Of a stretch of 64,000 bases of DNA, positions 54,853-63,870 are shown piece by piece. Both the position numbers and the translations under genes were made by a program. The notes below the pieces were generated by a model. The model searched no databases. It was not told the DNA's origin and saw only the letters and a program-made list of their open reading frames with translations. Within the stretch, counting starts at the first letter, position 1. Each line of letters starts with the position of its first letter. The DNA is from Mesorhizobium waimense. GTDB taxonomy: Bacteria; Pseudomonadota; Alphaproteobacteria; Rhizobiales; Rhizobiaceae. Location: contig NZ_QZWZ01000007.1 in assembly GCF_003601975.1 (NCBI RefSeq), positions 62,001 through 126,000 on the forward strand, written 5' to 3'.

Positions 54853-56010
54853 CTAGATCAAACCGGCCTTGGCGAGGTCGCGCATCAAATGGCTGGCGCC
54901 ATAGGTCCAGTGCGGACAGTCGGGCGACAGCCGGACACGGTTGACCAGCGCGCCGAATTTCTCTGACGAGATGGTGACGATGTCGCCAACCTTGTGGGTA
55001 AAACCCTTGCCCTTCTCGCCGCGATCCTTCGACGGCACGAACATGGTGCCGAGATAGAGCGCCAACCCATCCGGGTACTGGTGGTGCGGCCCCATTGCGG
55101 CGGCGACCAGCTCTTCCGGCGAACGGCTGATCTCGGCCATCGAACTGGCGCCCTCCAGTGAAAACCCGTCCTCGCCCTCGACCTTCAGGCGCACGATGGC
55201 CTGCTTCACGTCGTCGATGGAGAAGGTGTCGTCGAACAGCCGAATGAGCGGGCCGAGCGAGGCCGAGGCGTTGTTGTCCTTGGCCTTGCCGAGCAACAGC
55301 GCCGAGCGTCCCTCGACATCGCGCAGATTGACGTCGTTGCCGATGGTGGCGCCGACGATCTTGCCGCTGCTGGCGGCGATCATGGCGATCTCCGGCTCCG
55401 GATTGTTCCAGGTCGACACCGGATGCAGGCCGACATCGGCGCCGAAACCCACCGAGGCCATCGGCTGGCACTTGGTGAAGATCTCGGCATCCGGGCCGAT
55501 GCCCACCTCCAGATATTGCGACCAGGCACCGCGCTGGATGAGTTTGGCCTTGATCTCCATCGCTTCGGGCGAACCAGGCTTCAGCTTGGACAGATCGTGG
55601 CCGATCAGCCCGGCAATGTCGGCACGGATGGCATCGGCCTTTTCCGCCGAGCCGCGCGCCTGCTCTTCTATGACGCGTTCGAGCAGGCTGACGACGAAGG
55701 TGACGCCCGACGCCTTGACCGCCTGCAGGTCGACCGGGGAGAGCAGATAGGCTTTTGCAGGATCGCGCGTGGCCGCGAAACTGTTGGCGGCAATCGCGTC
55801 GAGCGAACCTATCGGCTTGCCGTTGGCGGCGCGAACATGGCCGGCCGGGTCAGCCAGCTCGCAAATGTCACGCACCGTCGGGGCCGCGCTCGAGGTGATG
55901 TCGAAGACCATGCCGTCGCGCACCGTGACCACCAGCGGATAGGACGCGTCGCCTGCCCTGGCGCGGCCGATGAAGAGGCCGTCGGCGGGCAGGTGGCTTG
56001 GATTGGTCAT
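54853..56010 (-). CDS. fumarylacetoacetate-hydrolase-family enzyme, candidate 2-keto-3-deoxy sugar-acid dehydratase
   Basis: The 385-residue protein has the FAH C-terminal domain with metal-site segments WNNPEPEIAMIAASSG and TIGNDVNLRDVEGRSALLLG, and a longer N-terminal half, as in the XylX/2-keto-3-deoxy-xylonate dehydratase group. It lies in a sugar ABC/LacI locus. In related pathways this enzyme removes water from 2-keto-3-deoxy-pentonates to give 2-oxoglutarate semialdehyde. Start ATG 56010 has AGAGGA upstream. The exact substrate is inferred from family and context. Confidence 0.75.
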   Translation of the reverse strand: MTNPSHLPADGLFIGRARAGDASYPLVVTVRDGMVFDITSSAAPTVRDICELADPAGHVRAANGKPIGSLDAIAANSFAATRDPAKAYLLSPVDLQAVKASGVTFVVSLLERVIEEQARGSAEKADAIRADIAGLIGHDLSKLKPGSPEAMEIKAKLIQRGAWSQYLEVGIGPDAEIFTKCQPMASVGFGADVGLHPVSTWNNPEPEIAMIAASSGKIVGATIGNDVNLRDVEGRSALLLGKAKDNNASASLGPLIRLFDDTFSIDDVKQAIVRLKVEGEDGFSLEGASSMAEISRSPEELVAAAMGPHHQYPDGLALYLGTMFVPSKDRGEKGKGFTHKVGDIVTISSEKFGALVNRVRLSPDCPHWTYGASHLMRDLAKAGLI

Positions 56011-56239
56011 GACTTGTGGTCCTCTGTTTGCTTGTCCTGCCGCCAGCACGCAGACGGAGGGTCAACCGTGGCCTGGCCGGCGGCGCGGCACTTTCAACGG
56101 ATTCCTGTCAAAGGTCTATCCCATCCTGGAACCGAGCTTTCTCGATTTCTCCGGCGCCGGCGCACTGGACCCCCACACGCTCATCGCGTGCCCCAATCGC
56201 AAGGCGAATGCGCCTCTTTCAAATCAATGAAATCGTCAC

Positions 56240-56258
56240 TAGGATTTTCATTTTCAAG
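56240..56258. promoter_or_regulatory. TTTTCATTTTC site in the FAD-oxidoreductase promoter region
   Basis: The interval 56011-56274 separates two divergent genes. It contains GATTTTCATTTTCAAGC at about 56243-56259, resembling half-sites of the TTTCAT/ATGAAA element at 57597-57612. It may be a second binding site for the regulator encoded at 60700. Confidence 0.3.
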
Positions 56259-56274
56259 CGCGTTCAGGTGAGCC

Positions 56275-57552
56275 TTGCCCTTTTCCGATCCGATCTGGCA
56301 AAAGCCCAAAGCGATAAGCGCATTCCCGTCACTTTTCCCGGCCGGCAGCCCTGTCGATGTCGTCATCGTCGGCGGCGGCATCATGGGTCTGTCGACCGCC
56401 TTGCACGCCGCGCGCCTCGGTCTCGCCGTTCAGGTGCTGGAGGCCGGCGCGATCGGGGAGGGCGCGTCGGGGCTGAATGGCGGCCAGGTCATCCCCGGCC
56501 TCAAATACGATCCGGAATGGCTCGTCGAGCATTTCGGTCCGGCGCGCGGTGCGGCACTGGTCAATTTTGCCGCCTCGACGGCCGATGCGGTGTTCAGCCT
56601 GATCCGCGACGAAAAGCTGGCGGTGCCGTTCACGCGCAACGGCTGGATCCAGGCCGCGCACACCGAGACCGCGCTGAAGGCGGCCGCCAGCAGGGACCGG
56701 CAGTGGCGGGCACGCGGCGCCGATGTCCAGCTTCTGAGCCAGACGGAAATCGCGGCGATGACCGGCGCGCAAGGTTATCTCGGCGGCTGGCTCGACCGCC
56801 GCGCCGGAATCATCGACCCGCTCGCCTATACGTCGGAACTGGCGCGGGTCGCCACGGCCGCCGGCGCCCGGATCGCCGAACGCCAGAAAGTGGTGAAACT
56901 CGCCAAGGACGCCGGACTTTGGCGCGTCTCGACGGGAAATGGCGCCGAATTGCGGGCGAAGGCGGTTGTCCTTGCAACCAACGCCTATACCGGCGGACTG
57001 CTTCCCGGCCTCGCTCAGACGATCGTGCCGCTGCATTCCTTCCAGATCGCGACGGCGCCGCTGTCGTCCAATCTCGCAGCCACGATCCTGCCGGAAGGCC
57101 AAGCAGTGTCGGATTCGCGCCGCATCCTCGTCTATTACCGCAAGAGCGCCGACGGCCGGCTGGTGCTCGGCGGCCGTGGCCGTATGGCGCTGCCGACCAG
57201 TGAGGGTGACTGGGCGCATCTCGAACGGGCGCTGGTCAGGCTCTATCCAGTGCTTGCCGGCGTCGCGATAGAAAAACGCTGGTTCGGCCGTGTGGCGATG
57301 ACGCCGGACCATCTGCCGCATATCCACGAGCCGGAGCCGGGCTTGCTCGCCGTGGTCGGCTGCCAGGGCCGCGGTGTCGGCCTGATGACCGCGCTAGGTG
57401 GGCGGATGGCGAGCTATCTTGCGAATGGCGACATCAGCCAGTTACCGTTCCCGCTGTCGCCGATCCGGCCGATCCCGTTCCACGCCTTCCGCCAGATTGG
57501 CGTCGCCGCGACGATCGCCTGGTACCGGATGTTGGACGCCTTCGAGCGCTGA
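56275..57552 (+). CDS. FAD-dependent amine oxidoreductase (DAO/PuuB-like)
   Basis: The 425-residue flavoprotein has the DAO Rossmann motif VDVVIVGGGIMGLSTALHAA (about 27-46), GASGLNGGQVIPGL, an ATNAYTGGLLPGL segment and the C-terminal FAD-site region GCQGRGVGLMTALGG. It likely oxidises an amine such as gamma-glutamylputrescine or a related N-substituted compound. The start is TTG at 56275 with AGGTGA 3-4 nt upstream; it is unusual but no ATG is available. It precedes a polyamine-type ABC operon and an aldehyde dehydrogenase. Confidence 0.8.
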   Translation: MPFSDPIWQKPKAISAFPSLFPAGSPVDVVIVGGGIMGLSTALHAARLGLAVQVLEAGAIGEGASGLNGGQVIPGLKYDPEWLVEHFGPARGAALVNFAASTADAVFSLIRDEKLAVPFTRNGWIQAAHTETALKAAASRDRQWRARGADVQLLSQTEIAAMTGAQGYLGGWLDRRAGIIDPLAYTSELARVATAAGARIAERQKVVKLAKDAGLWRVSTGNGAELRAKAVVLATNAYTGGLLPGLAQTIVPLHSFQIATAPLSSNLAATILPEGQAVSDSRRILVYYRKSADGRLVLGGRGRMALPTSEGDWAHLERALVRLYPVLAGVAIEKRWFGRVAMTPDHLPHIHEPEPGLLAVVGCQGRGVGLMTALGGRMASYLANGDISQLPFPLSPIRPIPFHAFRQIGVAATIAWYRMLDAFER

Positions 57553-57589
57553 TTTTGACGTCGGCGGTTCTGGCGCCTCGCGATTCAGC

Positions 57590-57631
57590 TTGACAGTTTC
57601 ATGAATATGAAAAAAGCTAAGTCGATTTCAT
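57590..57631 (+). promoter_or_regulatory. promoter of the polyamine-type ABC operon with an embedded operator
   Basis: TTGACA at 57590-57595 is a perfect -35. The inverted repeat TTTCAT-GAAT-ATGAAA at 57597-57612 lies in the following spacer, and a third TTTCAT occurs at 57626-57631. The -10 is poorly defined. A regulator bound to this repeat would occlude RNA polymerase; the XRE-cupin protein at 60700 is the obvious candidate. Confidence 0.55.
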
Positions 57632-57650
57632 AATTCCGTTGGACAGTTCG

Positions 57651-58538
57651 ATGTCGACCATCGCAGCAGGGCAGTCGCTGCCGGAATCCCGGTCTTCACC
57701 GGCTTTCCGTTTCGCGATGTTGCTGCCGGGCGGACTGGTCACTTTCTTCCTCATCCTGTTCGCCCTCGGCCTCGTGCTCTTCCTCGCCTTTCGCGGCAAT
57801 AACGGCTCGCTGCTCGGTGCCGGCCTCACCGTGGCGAACTTCGCCACCGTGGCGTCCGATCCGCTCTACTGGACGGTGACGCTGCGCTCGCTGGCAATCG
57901 CCGGCCTGGTGACGCTTGCGACGGTTGTGACCGCTTATCCGGTCGCCTATTATCTCGCCTTCCATGCCGGGCGGCGGCGCGGCCTGCTGCTGTTCCTGGT
58001 GACGCTTCCGTTCTGGACCAGCTATCTGCTGCGCGTCTTCGCCTGGAAGATCGTGCTTGCCTATAATGGTGTGCTCAACTCGGCGCTGATCGAAAGCGGC
58101 ATCTGGTCGGAGCCGACGCTGGCCTTCCTCAACACGCCGGCGGCCGTTGTTGTCACGCTCGCCCATGCCTATGCGCCCTTCGCCATCCTGCCCATCTATG
58201 TGGCGCTGGACACTATTCCAAAATCGCTGCTCGAAGCTGCGTCCGACCTTGGCGCAAAACCTTTCACCAGCTTCCGCCGCGTCGTGCTGCCGAACTCGAT
58301 GCCGGGCGTGCTGGCGGCAGCGCTCGTTGTCTTCGTGCCGACGGTCGGCGACTATGTCACCCCGGCCATGGTCGGCGGTCCGGCCAGCACCATGATCGGC
58401 TCGCTGATCCAGTCCGAGTTCGGCAAGGCCAATGACTGGCCGTTCGGGGCGGCACTGTCGGTCTGCGTCATGCTGGTCATCCTGTGCGTGGTTCTGGTCG
58501 CGCGCGACGCCGACCGCCGATTTGGCAGCCGCACATGA
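57651..58538 (+). CDS. polyamine-type ABC transporter permease (PotB-like)
   Basis: The 295-residue protein has six predicted spans and an EAA-type loop (LLEAASDLGAKPFTSFRRVV). Its sequence is of the PotB/PotH class. It overlaps the next permease gene by 4 bp (ATGA). With the SBP at 59394 and ATPase at 61298 it forms a putrescine/spermidine-type importer. Confidence 0.88.
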   Translation: MSTIAAGQSLPESRSSPAFRFAMLLPGGLVTFFLILFALGLVLFLAFRGNNGSLLGAGLTVANFATVASDPLYWTVTLRSLAIAGLVTLATVVTAYPVAYYLAFHAGRRRGLLLFLVTLPFWTSYLLRVFAWKIVLAYNGVLNSALIESGIWSEPTLAFLNTPAAVVVTLAHAYAPFAILPIYVALDTIPKSLLEAASDLGAKPFTSFRRVVLPNSMPGVLAAALVVFVPTVGDYVTPAMVGGPASTMIGSLIQSEFGKANDWPFGAALSVCVMLVILCVVLVARDADRRFGSRT

Positions 58539-59368
58539 GCGCGGCGCGCTCCGAGGCCAATGCAGGCGGCAGCTGGCTCGGCCTCTACGTGCTTGCCTAT
58601 CTGGTCTTCCTCTATCTGCCGATCCTTCTGATCCCGCTGTTTTCCTTCAATGATTCGATCCAGGCGGCGTTTCCGCTGCAAGGCTTCACGCTGCAATGGT
58701 ACGCGACGCTCTACGGCAATCCGGCGCTCTCAAGCGCACTCGCCAACAGCCTCGTCATCGCGGCAATAGCCGCTTCCGGCGCCACGCTCTGCGGCATCAC
58801 CGTGTCCTACATGGACCTCTACGGCCGTTCGCCGCTGGCCGCCACCATCAGCGCCATCGCCCGGCTGCCGATCCTCATTCCCGGCGTCATCGTTGGCATT
58901 TCGCTGCTGATCCTGGTCAATCTCGTCGGCTTCGGCCCGTCGCGCCTCGCCATCGTGCTCGGCCACATATTGGTGGCGCTGCCGACGACCGTGGTCGTCA
59001 TGCGCAGCCGCTTCGCCGCTATCCCGAAAACCATCCGCGAGGCGGCGCTCGACCTCGGCGCCTCCGACTGGACGACGTTCCGGCGCGTCATGCTGCCGCT
59101 CAGCCTGCCGGCCGTGCTGTCGGCCTTCATGCTGGCTTTCCTGACGTCCTTCGACGAGTTCATCGTCGTCTTCTTCCTGGCCGGCACCGAGCCGACGCTG
59201 CCGCTCTACATCTGGAGCCAGCTGCGCTTCCCGCGGTCGCTGCCAACCGTCATGGCGCTGGGCACGGCGATCCTGGTCGTGTCCTTCGTCATCGCCGGCC
59301 TGGCTGAAATTTTGCGCCACCGCGGGCTCGGTGCCTCCCGCCGGACAGCCGCCGTCAATCCAGCCTGA
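58535..59368 (+). CDS. polyamine-type ABC transporter permease (PotC-like)
   Basis: The 277-residue protein has the PotC/PotI EAA loop (IREAALDLGASDWTTFRRVM) and the N-terminal segment LPILLIPLFSFNDSIQAAFP. Its ATG overlaps the stop of the preceding permease. It forms the second half of the membrane channel. Confidence 0.88.
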   Translation: MSAARSEANAGGSWLGLYVLAYLVFLYLPILLIPLFSFNDSIQAAFPLQGFTLQWYATLYGNPALSSALANSLVIAAIAASGATLCGITVSYMDLYGRSPLAATISAIARLPILIPGVIVGISLLILVNLVGFGPSRLAIVLGHILVALPTTVVVMRSRFAAIPKTIREAALDLGASDWTTFRRVMLPLSLPAVLSAFMLAFLTSFDEFIVVFFLAGTEPTLPLYIWSQLRFPRSLPTVMALGTAILVVSFVIAGLAEILRHRGLGASRRTAAVNPA

Positions 59369-59393
59369 CATAACAACGAAGAGGAGAACGAAA

Positions 59394-60464
59394 ATGGCAT
59401 TCGACCTGAAATTGATAACCGGAACCAAGGCACGGGCCGGCCTCGCCGCTCTCGCGCTGGCACTGTCGTCGACCGTCACCTTCGCTGCCGACAAGCTGCA
59501 ATACTTCACCTGGTCGGGCTATGAACTGCCCGACTTCAACAAGAGCTTCCTTGCCGCCCATCCGGATGGCGTCGAGGCCTCGATCTTCGGCGATGACGAC
59601 GACGCCTTCACCAAGGTCAAGGCCGGTTTCCGCCCCGACATTGCGCATCCCTGCTACGACAAGGTGGCGCGCTGGAACAAGGAGGGCCTGCTGCAGCCGA
59701 TCGACACCAAGCGCATCAAGAACTGGGACTCGATCTTCCCGGTCTTCAAGAACCTGCCTGATTTGCAGGCCGGCGACGGCAAGGTCTGGATGGTGCCATG
59801 GGACTGGGGCAACACCTCGATCCTCTACCGCACCGATCTGGTGAAGAATCCCGAAGCGAGCTGGAACCTTTTGTGGGACAAGCAATATGCCGGCCGCATG
59901 GCGACGATCGACGCCGTGCATGACACGCCCGTCGTGGCGGCACTTCTCGCCGGCGTCAATCCGTTCGACATGACGCCGGAACAAATGGACAAGGTGGCGG
60001 AAAAGCTGCGCGAACAGCGCCCGCTGCTCTCCAATTACACCACCGACATGACCTCGGTGGAGCAGGCGCTGGCCAGCGGCCAGCTGGTCGCCGCGATGAC
60101 CTGGAACGCGTCGGCCACCTCGCTGAAGAAGCAGGGCGTGCCGGTCGAGTTCATGAAGCCGAAGGAAGGCATGCTGACCTGGGCCTGCGGCTTCGTCATG
60201 CTGAAGGACGCCAAGAACGTCGACCTCGCCTATGATTTCATCAACAGCCGGCTGGAGACGGATTCGGGCAAATACCTGATCCAGGCCTATGGTTATGGCA
60301 GTTCGACCAGCTCGGCCTTTGCCGCCGTGCCGAAGGAGGAACTGGACAAGCTGCAGCTGCCGTCCGATCCGGAGGTCATGCTGAAGACCACCGTCTTCAC
60401 CGGACCGATGAAACAGAATGACGACCTCGCCAAGATGTTCGAGAAGGTCAAGGCGGGTGGGTGA
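59394..60464 (+). CDS. polyamine-type ABC transporter substrate-binding protein (PotD-like)
   Basis: The 356-residue protein has a signal peptide (ARAGLAALALALSSTVTFAA) and a PotD-type fold: LQYFTWSGYELPDFNKSF, ARWNKEGLLQPIDTKRIKNW, VWMVPWDWGNTSILYRTDLV. It likely binds a polyamine or other cationic amine. GAGGAGAACGAAA precedes its ATG. The ligand is inferred from family. Confidence 0.87.
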   Translation: MAFDLKLITGTKARAGLAALALALSSTVTFAADKLQYFTWSGYELPDFNKSFLAAHPDGVEASIFGDDDDAFTKVKAGFRPDIAHPCYDKVARWNKEGLLQPIDTKRIKNWDSIFPVFKNLPDLQAGDGKVWMVPWDWGNTSILYRTDLVKNPEASWNLLWDKQYAGRMATIDAVHDTPVVAALLAGVNPFDMTPEQMDKVAEKLREQRPLLSNYTTDMTSVEQALASGQLVAAMTWNASATSLKKQGVPVEFMKPKEGMLTWACGFVMLKDAKNVDLAYDFINSRLETDSGKYLIQAYGYGSSTSSAFAAVPKEELDKLQLPSDPEVMLKTTVFTGPMKQNDDLAKMFEKVKAGG

Positions 60465-60474
60465 GGCCGGTCTT

Positions 60475-60651
60475 CCCTTCTCCCCTTGTGGGGCCCGAAG
60501 GGCGGGCGAGACAAGTGACTCGCCCCGGGCGGTGGATCGGCGCGCAGCGCCGAGACGGTTGAGGGGTGCGTGACGGAGTGCCGTCATCGCCAAGCTGGAA
60601 CACCCCTCATCCGTCGCCTTCGGCGACACCTTCTCCCACAAGGGGAGGGGG
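60475..60651. repeat. dispersed rhizobial palindromic repeat
   Basis: The element is bounded by CCCTTCTCCCCTTGTGGG (60475-60492) and an inverted CCCACAAGGGGAG (60635-60647). Inside is a GTCGCC-TTC-GGCGAC hairpin. Related wording occurs at 13078-13094. It lies between the SBP and XRE-cupin genes and can form a large structure that may end or slow readthrough. Confidence 0.72.
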
Positions 60652-60699
60652 AGCCCTACAGGGCAGTGCCGATATCGAGACTGCAACGAGGACCGATTG

Positions 60700-61308
60700 A
60701 TGGACATGCTGGACGAGGCGGCCGACAGGCCGAAGGACGATGCCGACGTGCGGGTCGGCCGGCGCGTGCGGGCGCTGCGGCTGGAGCGCAAGCTGTCGCT
60801 TGCCGAGCTGGCCGCCAAGGCAGGCGTGTCGATCGGGGCGCTGAGCCAGATCGAGCGCGGCATGTCCTCACTCAGGGTCAAAGTGATCTGGCCGCTCGCC
60901 GCCGCTTTGGACATCGAACCGTCGGCGCTGATCGCCGACGGCCATGATGCGGGGAACGATCTCTACTGCGTGCGCGCCGACAAGCGGCGGCAGATCCCGG
61001 TCAAGTCGGAAGGCATCGCCAAGGCGCTGCTGTCGCCACCGGCCGCCACGCTCACCGGCATGCTGGTGACCGTCGAGGCCGGCGGCGGTACCGCCGAGGC
61101 CTATGCCCATGCCGGCCACGAGTTCGGCTACGTCCTGTCGGGCGAGGTCGAGCTGGTGGTGGATTCGACCACCTACGGGCTGAAGACCGGCGACAGTTTT
61201 GCGTTCAAGAGCACGCTTCCGCACGCCTTCCGCAATCCGGGTGCCGAGCGCTGCCAGATCCTCTGGGTCAACACGACAAAACCGTCCGAGGTGCGCGATG
61301 GCGCCTGA
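60700..61308 (+). CDS. XRE-cupin transcriptional regulator (PuuR-like) of the polyamine-type locus
   Basis: The 202-residue protein has an XRE helix-turn-helix (VRALRLERKLSLAELAAKAG, VSIGALSQIERGMSSLRVKV) and a C-terminal cupin (YAHAGHEFGYVLSGEVELVV, LKTGDSFAFKSTLPHAFRNP). It is the PuuR-type arrangement and likely senses the imported amine or its product. It overlaps the ATPase gene by 11 bp. GAGGA lies upstream of the ATG at 60700. Confidence 0.86.
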   Translation: MDMLDEAADRPKDDADVRVGRRVRALRLERKLSLAELAAKAGVSIGALSQIERGMSSLRVKVIWPLAAALDIEPSALIADGHDAGNDLYCVRADKRRQIPVKSEGIAKALLSPPAATLTGMLVTVEAGGGTAEAYAHAGHEFGYVLSGEVELVVDSTTYGLKTGDSFAFKSTLPHAFRNPGAERCQILWVNTTKPSEVRDGA

Positions 61309-62383
61309 TCCACTCGTCCGGCTGGATGCAGTGTCGAAGATTTTCCCCGGCGGCATCGTCGGGCTCGACACTGTCGATCTCGACATCGCTCGCGGCGAGT
61401 TCCTGACCTTGCTTGGGCCCTCCGGCTGCGGCAAGACCACCAGCCTGCGCGTCATCGCCGGTTTCGAAAGTCCGTCGAGCGGCAAGGTGCTGCTCGAAAG
61501 TCGCGACATCACCGCGCTCCGGCCGTTCGACCGGCCGGTCAACACCGTATTCCAGGACTACGCGCTGTTCCCGCACATGAACGTCGCCGAAAATGTCGGC
61601 TTCGGCCTGTCGCTGCGCAAGCTGTCCGGAACCGAGCAGGCCAAGCGCGTCGGCGAAGCGCTCGACATGGTCGGCCTCGGCGACAAGATCGGCGCCCGCG
61701 TGTCAGAGCTGTCGGGCGGCCAGCGCCAGCGCGTTGCGCTCGCCCGCGCCATCGTCTGCGAACCGCGCGTGCTTCTGCTCGACGAGCCGCTGTCGGCGCT
61801 CGACGCACATCTGCGCGAACAGATGCAGGTCGAACTGAAGCGCCTTCAGTCAAGGCTCGGCACCACCTTCGTCATGGTCACCCACGACCAGACCGAGGCG
61901 CTGTCGATTTCAGACCGCATCGTCGTCATGAACAAGGGCCGCATCGAGCAGATCGCCCCGCCGGCGACACTCTACGACCGGCCCGCCACCAAATTCGTCG
62001 CCAGCTTCATCGGTACGATGAACCTGCTGCAGTCGCGCTTTGTCGGCCGCGATGGCGATCGCCTGCGCTTCACCGCAGGCCCCTTGCCGCTGGAGGCCGT
62101 GTCGGAAACCGGCGAGGCACCCGGCGAAGGTTCTGTGCGCACCATCGGCGTGCGTCCGGAAGACCTGCTGGTGGCGACCGAGGCCGAACCCGGCACCGCG
62201 CCGGCGCGGGTCAACAGCATCGTCTTCCACGGCCGCACCTTGCGTCTGCATGCCGAACTGGGGCAGGGGATGCCGGTGGTGATCGACGCGCCGCGCCGGG
62301 CCGAGGGTTTTCAATTCAGCGTCGGCGACGTGGCGTATATCAGCCTGCGCCGTGGCGCCAACTGCCCTATGCTCTCCAGCTAA
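61298..62383 (+). CDS. polyamine-type ABC transporter ATP-binding protein (PotA-like)
   Basis: The 361-residue ATPase has Walker A GPSGCGKTTSLRVIAG, Q-loop VFQDYALFPHMNV, signature LSGGQRQRVALARAIV, Walker B LLLDEPLSALD and a C-terminal TOBE domain (VRTIGVRPEDLLVATEAEPG). It drives the PotBC-like channel. Its position after the regulator, separate from the permease genes, is a small departure from the usual order. Confidence 0.88.
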   Translation: MAPDPLVRLDAVSKIFPGGIVGLDTVDLDIARGEFLTLLGPSGCGKTTSLRVIAGFESPSSGKVLLESRDITALRPFDRPVNTVFQDYALFPHMNVAENVGFGLSLRKLSGTEQAKRVGEALDMVGLGDKIGARVSELSGGQRQRVALARAIVCEPRVLLLDEPLSALDAHLREQMQVELKRLQSRLGTTFVMVTHDQTEALSISDRIVVMNKGRIEQIAPPATLYDRPATKFVASFIGTMNLLQSRFVGRDGDRLRFTAGPLPLEAVSETGEAPGEGSVRTIGVRPEDLLVATEAEPGTAPARVNSIVFHGRTLRLHAELGQGMPVVIDAPRRAEGFQFSVGDVAYISLRRGANCPMLSS

Positions 62384-62417
62384 TTTCCTCGCCATTTCCA
62401 GATAACGGAGCCCTATC

Positions 62418-63845
62418 ATGAGCAATCACCTGAACTTTTTCATCGACGGCAAATGGGTGGCGCCCGTGGCGCCGGCGACGCTGGATGTCATCGATCCGTC
62501 GACCGAAGAGGCCTACACGAAGATCTCGGTCGGTTCGAAGGCCGATGTCGACAAGGCGGTCGCTGCCGCCAAGGCCGCCTTCCCGTCCTTCTCGCAGACC
62601 AGCAAGGCCGAACGCCTGAAGCTTCTGAAGCGCATCCTCGAAGTCTACAACGAGCGCTACGAGGACATTGCCCAGGCTGTCTCGCAGGAGATGGGCGCGC
62701 CGATCACCTGGGCGCGCGAAGCACAGGCCTGGGCGGGCAAGGCGCATATGGAAGCCACCATCAAGGCGCTGGAGGACTACGATTTCTCGGAGAAGCGCGG
62801 CGGCACCATGGTGGTCAAGGAGCCGATCGGCGTCTGCGCGCTGATCACGCCATGGAACTGGCCGCTCAACCAGATCGTCTGCAAGGTAGCCCCCGCCATC
62901 GCCGCCGGCTGCACCGTGGTGCTGAAGCCGTCCGAGATCGCACCGATCAGCGGCATCGTCTTCTCGGAAGTGATGGAGGCAGCCGGCACGCCGAAGGGCG
63001 TCTACAACATGATCAACGGCACCGGCCCCGATGTCGGCCAGATCATGGCCGGCCATCCCGATGTCGACATGGTATCGTTTACGGGTTCCACCCGCGCCGG
63101 CATTATCGTCGCCAAGACGGCGGCCGAAACGGTCAAGCGCGTGGCGCAGGAGCTGGGCGGCAAGTCGGCCAACATCGTGCTGCCGGATGCCGATTTCGAG
63201 GCCGCCGTGCGCCAGGGCGTCAACGCCTGTTTCGGCAACAGCGGCCAGTCCTGCGATGCGCCGACGCGCATGCTGGTGCCGGCCGGCCGCCATGACGAGG
63301 CGCTGGCCATCGCCAAGACAGCAGCCGAAGCCCACAAGGTCGGCGATCCGCGCTCGGAAGAGACCAAGCTCGGACCGGTCGTCTCCAACATCCAGTTCGA
63401 CAAGATCCAGCGGCTGATCGAGGCCGGCATCAAGGAAGGCGCCACGCTTGTCACCGGCGGTCCCGGCCGGCCCGAGCATCTCAACCGCGGCTATTATGTG
63501 CGTCCGACCGTGTTCGGCCACGTCACGCCGGGCATGACCGTCGAGAAGGAAGAGATCTTCGGCCCTGTGCTCTCGGTCATTTCCTACAATGACGAGGACG
63601 AGGCGGTGAAGATCGCCAACGACACCGTCTACGGCCTTGCCGCCTATGTGCAGTCGCTGGACATCGAGCGTGCGCGCAAAGTGGCCGCACGCCTGCGTGC
63701 CGGACAGGTGTCGATCAACTATCCGGAGTGGGACACGTTCGCGCCGTTCGGCGGCTACAAGCAGTCGGGCAACGGCCGCGAATATGCCGACTGGGCCATC
63801 CACGATTTCCTCGAGGTCAAGGGCATCGTCGGCTGCGGCGCCTGA
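62418..63845 (+). CDS. NAD(P)-dependent aldehyde dehydrogenase
   Basis: The 475-residue protein has the family motifs TPWNWPLNQIVCKVAPAIAA, the catalytic Glu in AQELGGKSANIVLPDADFE and the catalytic Cys in FGNSGQSCDAPTRM, with FGPVLSVISYNDEDEAVKIA near the C-terminus. It probably oxidises the aldehyde left by the FAD amine oxidase (for example a 4-aminobutanal derivative). It is the last gene of the polyamine-type locus, 34 bp after the ATPase. Confidence 0.87.
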   Translation: MSNHLNFFIDGKWVAPVAPATLDVIDPSTEEAYTKISVGSKADVDKAVAAAKAAFPSFSQTSKAERLKLLKRILEVYNERYEDIAQAVSQEMGAPITWAREAQAWAGKAHMEATIKALEDYDFSEKRGGTMVVKEPIGVCALITPWNWPLNQIVCKVAPAIAAGCTVVLKPSEIAPISGIVFSEVMEAAGTPKGVYNMINGTGPDVGQIMAGHPDVDMVSFTGSTRAGIIVAKTAAETVKRVAQELGGKSANIVLPDADFEAAVRQGVNACFGNSGQSCDAPTRMLVPAGRHDEALAIAKTAAEAHKVGDPRSEETKLGPVVSNIQFDKIQRLIEAGIKEGATLVTGGPGRPEHLNRGYYVRPTVFGHVTPGMTVEKEEIFGPVLSVISYNDEDEAVKIANDTVYGLAAYVQSLDIERARKVAARLRAGQVSINYPEWDTFAPFGGYKQSGNGREYADWAIHDFLEVKGIVGCGA

Positions 63846-63870
63846 CATCGACCAGTTGGTTCTCCCACCG

